The notes under the pieces: model-generated
What the model saw: the letters and a program-made list of their open reading frames with translations, nothing else
Databases searched by the model: none
Told to the model about the DNA's origin: nothing
Made by a program: the position numbers and the translations under genes
Shown: piece after piece, positions 45,684 to 53,848 of the stretch
Position numbering within the stretch: position 1 is the first letter of the stretch
Layout: every line of letters starts with the position of its first letter
Assembly (NCBI RefSeq): GCF_000612845.1
Contig: NZ_CCAT010000063.1
Coordinates: forward strand, 1 to 64,000
Reading direction: 5' to 3'
Length of the DNA: 64,000 bases
Source: Clostridium ihumii AP5
GTDB taxonomy: Bacteria > Bacillota > Clostridia > Clostridiales > Clostridiaceae

Positions 45684-46814
45684 TTAATTTATATATTCTG
45701 AAAAGGATAAATAGAAACAAGCGCCTTTGTCTATTTCACTATCAACTAATATTACTCCATTGCATAAATCACATACATGAGACACCAAACTTAAGCCAAT
45801 GCCATATCCATCTTTATTTAAATCATTAATTCTATACTTATTGTTGAATATTTTTTCTATTAAATTTTTATCCATACCAATACCATTATCCTCAACTTTA
45901 ATAATTACACTTTTATACTTATTTTTTACTGTCACTTTTATAGGTTTATTTTCACCATATTTTATTGCATTATCAACTAAATTGCTTACCGCACGATATA
46001 TCCACTTTTCTTTAGCTAAAATATTTGTGTTATTGCATTCAAAATCAAATTTTATATCTTTATAAGTTTTTCTATATGTATCACAAACATTTGCACAAAC
46101 TAATGCAACATCTATTATGTTCATCTCTTCGTCAGATTTTAAATAGCTTAAAGTTAATATATCATCTATACTGTCAGTAATATTGTCTAAAAACTTAATA
46201 TATTTTTTATGTTCATCTATTTCTAATTTAGTTCTTAATACTGCTATTGCATTTTTCTGTTCATGAGATATATAGGAATTTAATTTTTTATATTCATATA
46301 AATTTTGTTTAAACTTTTCCTCCATATTATAATAGGCGATTCCAAAAGATTTACTTACTAAATATGGATCAAATTCATCATCAAATGTATTTAATTTATT
46401 AACAATATTTTCAAGTTCTTTGTTGTGAATTTTATTTAAGAACATCCATAACAAAAAAGATGCAATTATAAGAATACAAAAAAATATAATTACCATTATT
46501 ACAATATCTTCAAATCCACTTCTTAGATAAATCTTTCCAATATCATCTATAGCTATTAATTTAGTTTCTAGTACTTCATTTTTAATAATCTTATTTTCAA
46601 AATAATTTTGTTGATTTAAATATTCATTAACAACTTCACGTTGATTTTTAACATTATCCTCAATTATAATGGCTCTAATATTATTTGATGATGCTTTGTT
46701 TTCTATATTTTTAAATGAGTGTTTTATACTATACATTCCAATGCCTATAACTAATGATAATATTAATGAGTATACTATTATAACAATTCCACTTTTAAAA
46801 TTTACTCTACGCAT
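45684..46814 (-). CDS. Sensor histidine kinase
   Basis: A 376-residue kinase with helices at 9-28 and about 105-125 flanking a 75-residue external loop. The H-box is NSYISHEQKNAIAVLRTKLE, an unusual HEQKN in place of HELRTPL. The N-box is NLVDNAIKYGENKP and the G motifs are DNGIGMDKN and GYGIGLSLVSHV. It overlaps the regulator gene by 13 bases and is followed by the ABC permease gene. Confidence 0.92.
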   Translation of the reverse strand: MRRVNFKSGIVIIVYSLILSLVIGIGMYSIKHSFKNIENKASSNNIRAIIIEDNVKNQREVVNEYLNQQNYFENKIIKNEVLETKLIAIDDIGKIYLRSGFEDIVIMVIIFFCILIIASFLLWMFLNKIHNKELENIVNKLNTFDDEFDPYLVSKSFGIAYYNMEEKFKQNLYEYKKLNSYISHEQKNAIAVLRTKLEIDEHKKYIKFLDNITDSIDDILTLSYLKSDEEMNIIDVALVCANVCDTYRKTYKDIKFDFECNNTNILAKEKWIYRAVSNLVDNAIKYGENKPIKVTVKNKYKSVIIKVEDNGIGMDKNLIEKIFNNKYRINDLNKDGYGIGLSLVSHVCDLCNGVILVDSEIDKGACFYLSFSEYIN

Positions 46815-47473
46815 AACAAGTATCCTTTCCCTCTAACATTAATTAAAACCTCTTTCCCATAAGCACTATTTACTTTGTTTTTCAATCTAGATATATGCAC
46901 TCTTAATACCGATGAAAATGGATCAAAATTTTCATCATATATATGTTCAACAATTTCCTCGCTTGATACAATAGCTGGGTATTTATAGCATATATACTCT
47001 AAAATATCAAACTCTTTAATTGCAAGAGTTAATTCATTTTCATTTATATACACAGTTCTATTAATTGGATTAAGTTGTAGTTTTCCAATACTTATAACTG
47101 GATTTGTACGTCCATGAAACCTTCTTATTACTGCATGAATTCTTGCTCTAACTTCTAACAGCTTAAATGGCTTTGTAATATAATCATCCGCACCATTATC
47201 TAGGCCTATAGCAAGATCTGAAACTTCATCTCTTGCTGTTATTATTATTATTGGTGTATTCACTAATTTTTCACGTAAATATTTCAATACTTTTATTCCA
47301 TCAATATCCGGAAGATTTAAATCTAAAAGTATTACATCATATTCGTTTACACTCGCTTTTTCTTCTCCTTCAATTCCTGTATTGGATATATCTATCTTAA
47401 AATTCATATTTTCTAACCCTTTTTTCATTGAACTAGCTAATTCTATATTATCTTCTATAATCAATAATCGCAT
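46802..47473 (-). CDS. OmpR-family response regulator
   Basis: The 223-residue regulator has a receiver domain (MRLLIIEDNIELASS, VILLDLNLPDIDGIKV, DDYITKPFKL) and a winged helix (LAIKEFDILEYICYKYPAIVSSEEIVEHIY, VRGKGYLL). It heads the module of regulator, kinase, permease, ATPase and small membrane protein that lies between the two 345-bp repeats. Confidence 0.94.
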   Translation of the reverse strand: MRLLIIEDNIELASSMKKGLENMNFKIDISNTGIEGEEKASVNEYDVILLDLNLPDIDGIKVLKYLREKLVNTPIIIITARDEVSDLAIGLDNGADDYITKPFKLLEVRARIHAVIRRFHGRTNPVISIGKLQLNPINRTVYINENELTLAIKEFDILEYICYKYPAIVSSEEIVEHIYDENFDPFSSVLRVHISRLKNKVNSAYGKEVLINVRGKGYLLCVE

Positions 47474-47603
47474 ATTAAATACTCCTTACTCTTAATATTA
47501 CATTTTAATCTTTATATTTTATCAAATCTAATGTTTATTGAAAGTTAATAAATTAACTAATATATTGAGTTTTAGTAATCACACCTACTTTTATTCTTAC
47601 TAA

Positions 47604-47930
47604 ATACCCTCTCCTTGTATTTCAATAACTTCATCTACCCTAGAATTACTTGAATATGTAAAAACGGTATTAGGTAAAGGCTCAATAAAATCTAAGAAGA
47701 ACTATAAAATAGATGTTCATAAGAATTGTTATACATATATTTTAAGATATAATGACGCCATAAACCTTCTAAACGAAATTTACCCATATCTTATAATAAA
47801 TACAAAAAGAAAACGTGCAAAACTTATAATTGATAATTATAAAAAATTAACCCCTAGAAATGGCAGATATACTGAAGAAATGCTGAAAAATAAAATTGAA
47901 TTTTATAATAAGTTTATTAATACAAAATAA
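47604..47930 (+). pseudogene. Broken LAGLIDADG homing endonuclease, copy 2
   Basis: The open frame after a TAA at 47601 reads IPSPCISITSSTLELLEYVKT and runs to TAA at 47928-47930; the last 101 codons equal copy 1 except for one Ile/Leu and one Ile/Met change. The N-terminal half with the LAGLIDADG motif is absent, and further upstream only degenerate sequence is visible. It is convergent with the tmRNA gene, whose 3' end is 40 bases away. It is noncoding in practice. Confidence 0.8.
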
Positions 47931-47968
47931 AAAAACACATCAGTAAATTTCTGATGTGTTTAATCTTC
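47624..47968. repeat. 345-bp direct repeat, copy 2
   Basis: The segment repeats 42732-43076. Its right end stops two bases before the encoded CCA end of tmRNA at 47971, and it includes the hairpin at 47930-47961. Confidence 0.92.
47930..47961 (-). terminator. Terminator of the tmRNA gene
   Basis: AAACACATCAG and CTGATGTGTTT form the stem; on the minus strand a run of seven T follows. It lies 10 bases after the tmRNA 3' end. Confidence 0.8.
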
Positions 47969-47970
47969 TA

Positions 47971-48595
47971 TGGTGGAGGCGAGGGGTCGGTTATTCACAT
48001 ATTTCTATGTGCCCTGACTATATCTTAAACTTGTCGTTAGTTAAGTTTCTTGGCGTATTATAGAGGCTTAGTATAGTTTATATCCTCTATCCTAGTATTC
48101 CTTAGTAATTTTATTACTTTAGGAACCTATAAGTCGATACAAGGCTGTTGAGTTTCCTCACATACCTCTCGGTATTACCTTCACCGTCACGTGCTAAGGC
48201 TTCACCGATAAAGCCAAGTTATCACTTTGAAATCACTTTCAAAGGCGACTCTTTCACGAATCGAACCCCTGTCCGAAAGCAGACCAATCTGGGCATCTCC
48301 GAGTGCAGTCTGCAATTTAACATTCCCTCCAAGTAACGCCTACAGACAGGCTTTACTTTTCAGTAGCTTCATTAATTCCGTCCATAGCTCAAAGCTTTGC
48401 TAAGTTCGGTTCCCCACTAATCGACGCCCTATCCTAAGTCGTGGGACTCCTAGGTAGAACGAGCAGCTACTAAGCTGCTAATGCAAAATTATCTTCTGCG
48501 TTTACATTTAGTGCATATTTTATTAACGAGGCCACATGCTTCCCTCGACTCGCTTCCCAGACCCATCTTACCCCCGTCGAAGCCAAAACGCCCCC
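47971..48595 (-). ncRNA. ssrA: tmRNA, interrupted by a group I intron
   Basis: tmRNA with SmpB rescues stalled ribosomes and tags the unfinished protein. The 5' end GGGGGCG (48595-48589) pairs with CGCCUCC at the 3' end, followed by A and an encoded CCA at 47971-47973. The D-loop region, GGCTTCGACGGGGG, follows. The reading frame for the tag ends AEDNFALAA with two TAG stops at 48472-48467. The T-stem AGGGG pairs with CCCCT only after a 272-base insertion in the T-loop is removed. The exons are 48260-48595 (336 bases) and 47971-47987 (17 bases), together 353 bases, normal for tmRNA. A leader of about 40 bases must be removed by RNase P. The partner gene smpB is at 61274. Confidence 0.96.
47988..48259 (-). 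ncRNA. Group I intron in the T-loop of tmRNA
   Basis: The 5' splice site follows from P1: the exon end CGAU and first intron bases UC pair with GAGUCG a few bases downstream, with the required U-G wobble exactly at the last exon base (48260). The intron ends in G (47988). The core is visible: GACUUAU pairs with AUAGUC (P7, one bulged base), and AAGAUAUAGUC is the typical J8/7-P7 sequence near the 3' end. Splicing joins TTCGAT to A plus CCCCT and restores a 7-base T-loop. It has no open reading frame. tmRNA introns at this place have been described in other bacteria; I cannot check whether this one is known. Confidence 0.92.
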
Positions 48596-48643
48596 ATGTT
48601 GTAATTAGGTCTAAACGCAAATTGCATATTCAATTGTATTACT

Positions 48644-48672
48644 ATTTTAATCTTTTAATTAGGTATTGTCAA
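48644..48672 (-). promoter_or_regulatory. Promoter of the tmRNA gene
   Basis: A perfect -35 TTGACA (48672-48667), a 17-base spacer, and a -10 TAAAAT (48649-48644) lie about 50 bases before the mature 5' end. This is a strong sigma-A type promoter, expected for an abundant RNA. Confidence 0.85.
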
Positions 48673-48829
48673 CACATATCACCATTGTAATACTTTCTAA
48701 CACTTGAAATTATCTCTATGGAAAATATTAATTTATACTTTAATAGTATATTCAAATTTAAATGTTTTAGACCTATTCTATAACTTTTTCTAAATTTGTT
48801 ATAAGTTCACCTATATCCTATACATAAAA

Positions 48830-48959
48830 TTTGTTTATTAAAGACTCTATTTTTCACATATACAAAGAACTTAGTTCTGAGTATTTAGTAAATCATATAC
48901 TTAAATATCGTAATTATTTAGATACTGTTTTAGCTATTGCTAAATCTTATATACAATAA
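48830..48959 (+). pseudogene. Possible C-terminal remnant of a gene
   Basis: A 43-codon frame ends at TAA 48957-48959: its last part reads KELSSEYLVNHILKYRNYLD and TVLAIAKSYIQ, more protein-like than the surrounding AT-rich sequence, and a terminator follows at once. There is no start or binding site; a TAA lies just upstream. The rest of the 395-base gap between tmRNA and the next gene holds the tmRNA promoter. Confidence 0.3.
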
Positions 48960-48987
48960 AAAATCCAGAATATCTACTGGATTTTTT
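48957..48987. terminator. Bidirectional terminator
   Basis: AAAAAATCCAG and CTGGATTTTTT enclose an 8-base loop just after the stop of the NisI-like gene on the minus strand, with T-runs in both directions. Confidence 0.8.
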
Positions 48988-48990
48988 ACT

Positions 48991-49812
48991 TTAACTTATT
49001 TGTGCTAAATAATATTTATTATTTATTTCTACTGCAATTGTATTGTTATTTTCTTTAATGCTGTATATTTTTCCATAATTCCAAGTTATTCTTTGCTGTT
49101 TTGATAACTCTTTAGGCTCTAACTCAACTTTCATTAATTCACTTTTAGGTATTTCTTTTTTTGTATTATTATCAAATGTAATACTTTTAGGTATGATTCC
49201 TAAGTATTCTCCTAATTTCCCACTATCAATTGTTTTGTTAGTTATTTGATAAGTTTTTTCCCCACTTAAAATTTGAGTGCAATTATTAAGATTTATAGTA
49301 AAATTATCATTAGCATTACTTCCTTCATTATCTATTGTTTCAAATTTAATAATTAAACTATTGTCTGTCACATTTCCACTTGGTATAGCCTTGTGAAGCT
49401 TTCCATTTGCAATTACAATTAACTCATTATAATTCTGATTTCCCTTTATAGTGTACACATTGTTATATGGTACAATGTATTTTGCTTCATTTTCTACACC
49501 CTCAGCTATTTCTTTTAAATCTTTAATGACTTTTGATGTTATCTCTTTTTCTTTTAAGACTTTATAATTTGAGTCCATAACAACATATTTTTGAATATAG
49601 CCCACCCATTCACCTATATTTTCATTATCTATAATTTCATTAAGCACTGTATACTTTGTTCCATTATAAATAAATTGTGTTCCATCTTCATTATTTATTG
49701 TACAAATAACTTTTCCTTTTTTACTATAATCTATATATTTATCAACAATGCCACATCCAATAAATGACATGCTAATTATCATAACTAATATAATTCCAAC
49801 TATTTTTTTCAA
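48991..49812 (-). CDS. NisI-like lantibiotic-immunity lipoprotein with two repeated domains
   Basis: The 273-residue protein has a lipoprotein signal (MKKIVGIILVMIISMSFIGC) with the lipobox Cys at 20. Two similar domains follow: FIYNGTKYTVLNEIIDNENIGEWVGYIQK (about 47-75) and SGEKTYQITNKTIDSGKLGEYLGIIPK (about 183-209), the pattern of NisI and SpaI-type immunity proteins that catch the lantibiotic at the membrane. It lies next to a LanFEG-type transporter. No lantibiotic structural gene is visible, so it probably protects against peptides of competitors. A MITE-like element separates it from the transporter genes. Confidence 0.75.
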   Translation of the reverse strand: MKKIVGIILVMIISMSFIGCGIVDKYIDYSKKGKVICTINNEDGTQFIYNGTKYTVLNEIIDNENIGEWVGYIQKYVVMDSNYKVLKEKEITSKVIKDLKEIAEGVENEAKYIVPYNNVYTIKGNQNYNELIVIANGKLHKAIPSGNVTDNSLIIKFETIDNEGSNANDNFTINLNNCTQILSGEKTYQITNKTIDSGKLGEYLGIIPKSITFDNNTKKEIPKSELMKVELEPKELSKQQRITWNYGKIYSIKENNNTIAVEINNKYYLAQIS

Positions 49813-49829
49813 CTTCTAAACACTCCTTA

Positions 49830-50019
49830 TATAGGGTTCCAAGTTCAAATTCAAAGTAATCTTTTTATCAAATGATACTACTAATCTTATTTGTTTATTC
49901 TATTATCATGTTAGGAACCAAGTAAAAAGTAAGAGTGAAAAGTGAAAAGCTATGGTAGTTATTACTCTCTTTGTTCCTAATATCTAAAAATAGCAGCACA
50001 TAAAACTTGTTTCCCTATA
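49830..50019. repeat. MITE-like element, copy B
   Basis: The left end TATAGGGTTCCAAG is that of copy A; the right end TTTCCCTATA is a near inverted match. The internal AAATGATACTACTAATCTTA is shared with copies C and D. The element is 190 bases, noncoding, and lies between the lipoprotein gene and the LanG-like gene. Confidence 0.7.
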
Positions 50020-50058
50020 TTATTAAAATTATTTATTTGCATACATTCTAACTTAGCA

Positions 50059-50853
50059 CTAATCATGAGTTTTTCTGCCTTCCCACTTTTCAAACCATAA
50101 AACACCAAGTATTGTTATTATTACAAAGCTTATTAATGCTATAGGCATTCCTTTATTAAATTCAATTGTAGCTAATTTACTCATACTAATTTTTATATTT
50201 TCTGTGTTTTCTAGTCCTTTAAACTTTATAAAGTCTTCAAATTTCACATAAGGAATGGACTCAAATCTTCCAGACCATGCCCAAGGTATAAATTGCCATA
50301 TTCTATCACCAAGTCCTGTTTGAAGTAATGTACCCCAAACACCACCCCCTACACCAATTGCAATGGTTGGTCCTATTCCAAATGCAATGCTTACTATTAA
50401 GTAGAAACCATACAAAAATAATGTACCTATAATGGTAAATAATGTTCCATATAAAAAAATTCCATAACTAATATTTGTTCCATTATATATAAACTTCATT
50501 CCTAAAAGTAATATACCTGTGGATATAAACATGTCCACTATAGTTATAATAACAAGCATAGTTAGTTTACTAAGATATATTTTATGTCTTGCCATAGGCT
50601 CTGTTATTAAACCTCTAAAGTTGCCTGCACTTTCTTCTACCATGATATTGAGTCCTGTTAATATTGATGCCATCATTGGAAGTGCCACCCCTAATGTTTG
50701 AAAATATATATCATATATTCTTATTTGCCATGAGTAATCCATTTTATAACTTGATATATACATTAAAATAAATATTGGAAAAATTATTGGTGTTATAAGA
50801 ACTATATATCTAAATACTGTTCTTTTAGTCTTCATCCATTCTGCTTGAAGCAT
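50059..50853 (-). CDS. Lantibiotic-immunity ABC permease (LanG/MutG-like)
   Basis: The 264-residue permease starts MLQAEWMKTKRTVFRYIVLITPIIFPIFILM and has about six helices, with FRGLITEPMARHKIYLSKL as the coupling segment. It is of the ABC-2 group that protects against lantibiotics such as nisin or those of the Clostridioides difficile Cpr system. AAGGAGGAAAAATAAA precedes the chosen ATG at 50853; an earlier in-frame ATG (50877) overlaps the previous gene and is unlikely. Confidence 0.88.
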   Translation of the reverse strand: MLQAEWMKTKRTVFRYIVLITPIIFPIFILMYISSYKMDYSWQIRIYDIYFQTLGVALPMMASILTGLNIMVEESAGNFRGLITEPMARHKIYLSKLTMLVIITIVDMFISTGILLLGMKFIYNGTNISYGIFLYGTLFTIIGTLFLYGFYLIVSIAFGIGPTIAIGVGGGVWGTLLQTGLGDRIWQFIPWAWSGRFESIPYVKFEDFIKFKGLENTENIKISMSKLATIEFNKGMPIALISFVIITILGVLWFEKWEGRKTHD

Positions 50854-50854
50854 T

Positions 50855-51580
50855 TTATTTTTCCTCCTTTTTCGCAAACCAAATTGAAGTTAATATTGTT
50901 AAAACTAAAAATCCTAAAAGTCCTACTATAATCCCTACTGGTATTACTGATGGATTTAAAAGTTTATCACCATTTTCCAATAAACAACCATTAGGATGTA
51001 TTTTAACTATTGGACACATAAGCCTCATACTTAAACTCCATGGCCATAAAAACCACTTATCACCTATTGTGACAATTACCTCTACAATTACGCCTAATCC
51101 ACTTATTGCAATAGCAAAAAATGTTCCGAACTTTTCTGCCACAAATAAACATATTGGTATTAATAAAAGTGTTGTAATCCATATAACTAAAACGCCTGAA
51201 ATTACACTTATCATATCTAACTTTAATCCCGAAAATATTAATCTCACTATTAATATATTTGCTATAAACATTAACGAAGATAAAAATGTATAGCTTCCAA
51301 TTGCTATTACTTTGGAAATCCACATATTTTTAATATTTATATCTTTAGACTTTAATGTTCTATACTGACCTGCTTTCTTTTCTCTAATTACTGAAAGTGC
51401 ACATAAAATTGCTATTGTAAATGGCATTATAGCAAGGCTCCACCAATTTATAACATTCTGATAAAAATACATATTCATCCATATTGAATAAATTAAAACA
51501 TACATAGGTGCTATAAATACAAGTTTTTTTGCAAATGTATTTTTATACTTTAAAAACTCCGCTTCTATCATTCTTATCAT
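50855..51580 (-). CDS. Lantibiotic-immunity ABC permease (LanE/EpiE-like)
   Basis: A 241-residue permease: MIRMIEAEFLKYKNTFAKKLVFIAPMYVLIYSIWMNMYF, then KKAGQYRTLKSKDINIKNMWISKVIAIG, then more helices to the C-terminus. It pairs with the LanG-like permease 1 base downstream. A GGAGGAG site is close to the ATG. Confidence 0.88.
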   Translation of the reverse strand: MIRMIEAEFLKYKNTFAKKLVFIAPMYVLIYSIWMNMYFYQNVINWWSLAIMPFTIAILCALSVIREKKAGQYRTLKSKDINIKNMWISKVIAIGSYTFLSSLMFIANILIVRLIFSGLKLDMISVISGVLVIWITTLLLIPICLFVAEKFGTFFAIAISGLGVIVEVIVTIGDKWFLWPWSLSMRLMCPIVKIHPNGCLLENGDKLLNPSVIPVGIIVGLLGFLVLTILTSIWFAKKEEK

Positions 51581-51638
51581 ATTTCTCCTCCAAATCTAGG
51601 TTTTAAAATCCACATTAATTTTCAACTTTCAATGAATA

Positions 51639-52328
51639 TTACTCAGATATAACTTCCATAAATAATTTTTCTAAGTCTTCATCTCTATTTATTTTATTTT
51701 GGTACTTTAATTTACCTTTATATATAATTCCTATATATTCTGCTATTTGCTCTACTTCTGATAAGATGTGACTAGATAATATAATTGTTATTCCACTTTC
51801 CTTTAACGACTTAATTAGAGTTCTTAAATCCTGTATACCTAAAGGATCTAGTCCATTAGTTGGTTCATCTAATATAAGAAGTTTTGGATTATTTAAAAGT
51901 GCTATTGCAATTCCTAGCCTTTGTTTCATACCTAATGAAAACTCTGATGATTTTTTCTTTCCTGTATCTTTTAAATCAACAATTTCTAAAACCTCATCTA
52001 TTCTGCTTTCTGGAAGTTTTAAAAGTTTTGTATGAACTCTTAAATTTTCTCTTGCTGTTAAATTTCCATAAAATGCTGGAGATTCTATAAGTGCTCCAAT
52101 ATCTCTAAGATCTTTTCTATTCCATGGATGTCCATCAAAAATTATTTCTCCAGATGTAGGATACAAAAGTCCTGTAAGCATTTTTAGTGTAGTTGATTTT
52201 CCTGCACCATTCGGTCCTAAAAAACCATAAATTGTACCTTCCTTTATTTTTAAATTAATATCATCAACAGCTACCTGCTTTTTAAATTGTTTTTTTAAAT
52301 TTTTAGTTTCTAAAAAATATTCATTCAT
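51639..52328 (-). CDS. Lantibiotic-immunity ABC ATPase (LanF-like)
   Basis: A 229-residue ATPase: Walker A GPNGAGKSTTLKMLTG, signature FSLGMKQRLGIAIAL, Walker B LLILDEPTNGLDPLG and switch SHILSEVE. The Gln of the usual Q-loop is replaced by Glu in GALIESPAFYGN (an E-loop), which is typical of lantibiotic LanF proteins. It drives the two permeases that follow. Confidence 0.92.
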   Translation of the reverse strand: MNEYFLETKNLKKQFKKQVAVDDINLKIKEGTIYGFLGPNGAGKSTTLKMLTGLLYPTSGEIIFDGHPWNRKDLRDIGALIESPAFYGNLTARENLRVHTKLLKLPESRIDEVLEIVDLKDTGKKKSSEFSLGMKQRLGIAIALLNNPKLLILDEPTNGLDPLGIQDLRTLIKSLKESGITIILSSHILSEVEQIAEYIGIIYKGKLKYQNKINRDEDLEKLFMEVISE

Positions 52329-52409
52329 TGTAATTCTCCCCTTCGTTTCTTTCTATATCTAGACTAACAAACAAATCTAAGGATTTTATAAGGATATCTT
52401 TAGATTCAT

Positions 52410-52441
52410 AAAAAAAATAGAGAAGAAAAATTTCTCCTCTA
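52410..52441 (-). terminator. Terminator after the NisK-like kinase gene
   Basis: AATAGAGGAGAAA and TTTCTTCTCTATT pair imperfectly on the minus strand and are followed by a run of T. Confidence 0.7.
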
Positions 52442-53848
52442 TTAAACCTTAATGTTATTTAATTCTTTTATATAAAATTCAACGGTTGCTCCACCATTCA
52501 AATTATTATATGCCTTTATTTCTCCATTATAGTTATTAACAATCTTTTTTGCTATATAAAGGCCTAATCCAAAATGATTTTTATAATCCTCATCTTGATA
52601 AAATGCAGTAAATAATTTTTCAGTATCTTTTTGTTTAAATCCACTTCCTGTATCGCTGCATTTAAAATTTATTTTATCATCTTCACTATATACAGAAATA
52701 TTTATTTCTCCTTGTTTTGTAAATCTTAAACTATTATAAATAATATTATTAAGTACTCTAATTATCATAGATTCATCTAACATATAATTGTCCTTTTCAA
52801 GATTTGTTTCTAAATTGACTTCTATATTATTTTTATTAGCTTCATATTTTACTTCTGTTATTTTTTCATAAAGTAATTTTTTCAAATCTATATTTTCATT
52901 TTTCAATAAAAAATCTGTATTTTCAACTTTATATAATAATGAAAGATTATCAGTTAACATAGTCATCCTATCACAATTTTTATTTATAATTTTACTATGC
53001 TTATCCATGTTAAAATCTTTTCTATCTTTTAAATCATCCACAAGTTCAAGCTGTGTTTTTATAACTGTTATTGGAGTTCTTATATCATGTGCTATAGATG
53101 AAACCATCATTCTTCTCTCATTATCAAGTTTTGTTAAATTATCTATATTTTCTTTTATGGTATTTATCATCACATTAAAAGCATCTTGAATTTTACTGAA
53201 TTCAAAGCCTTTTATTCCACTCATTTCAAAATTGAAGTTTCCATTTGAAACACTTTCTGCTCCATTTAATAAAACATTTATATTGTTAGCCATATATTTG
53301 TACAATTTTGATGTAAATAGCACTAAAAATAGTGCAAAATAAATTAATGGAGTAAATAACATAACCATATATACAATTGTTGTTACTGGTCTATCACTAA
53401 AATTATTAATTACATATCCAAAAGGAGCTTTTAATACATATACACCTTTTATTGAATTGTTGCTTCTAATTGGTACATATCTATAAACATAATTATCAAC
53501 TACTTCTTCTTGATTTATATTATTAATAACTATGGTATCACTTCTTAAAACTTTATTTTCTCCGTATAAATGTTTTCCATTTATATCAACAACTTCTCCA
53601 CTTATATCTTTATTGTATTTATTTAAATCTATTATATTACCATCTAATATAGCACTTTCATTATTCTTTATACTGCCTTCTATATCATCTAAAATGCTTA
53701 CATAATAATCTGCATATTTACCTTTACTATCAATAGCTATCCATGAAAATAATGCTATATATGTTGCAATAGATGCTACAGCTGTAAACATACATACTTT
53801 AAGTACTAGAATATAAAATTGCCTTTTTAGTGTTTTATTTTTTCTCAT
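52442..53848 (-). CDS. NisK-like sensor histidine kinase
   Basis: The 468-residue kinase has a helix at 15-36, an external domain of about 120 residues, a helix at about 158-180, a HAMP region and the catalytic core: SSIAHDIRTPITVIKTQLELV, NNIIYNSLRFTKQGE, DTGSGFKQKD and FGLGLYIAKKIV. The order next to a LanFEG transporter and NisI-like lipoprotein suggests it senses lantibiotics. It overlaps the regulator gene by 14 bases. Confidence 0.9.
   Translation of the reverse strand: MRKNKTLKRQFYILVLKVCMFTAVASIATYIALFSWIAIDSKGKYADYYVSILDDIEGSIKNNESAILDGNIIDLNKYNKDISGEVVDINGKHLYGENKVLRSDTIVINNINQEEVVDNYVYRYVPIRSNNSIKGVYVLKAPFGYVINNFSDRPVTTIVYMVMLFTPLIYFALFLVLFTSKLYKYMANNINVLLNGAESVSNGNFNFEMSGIKGFEFSKIQDAFNVMINTIKENIDNLTKLDNERRMMVSSIAHDIRTPITVIKTQLELVDDLKDRKDFNMDKHSKIINKNCDRMTMLTDNLSLLYKVENTDFLLKNENIDLKKLLYEKITEVKYEANKNNIEVNLETNLEKDNYMLDESMIIRVLNNIIYNSLRFTKQGEINISVYSEDDKINFKCSDTGSGFKQKDTEKLFTAFYQDEDYKNHFGLGLYIAKKIVNNYNGEIKAYNNLNGGATVEFYIKELNNIKV

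Noticed and set aside
48148-48690. Short open frames on the plus strand in the tmRNA region
   Set aside because: They are antisense to the tmRNA, its intron and its promoter; the RNA structure explains the sequence.
51060-51323. 87-codon frame inside the LanE-like gene
   Set aside because: It is a frame-shifted reading on the same strand of a well-supported permease gene.
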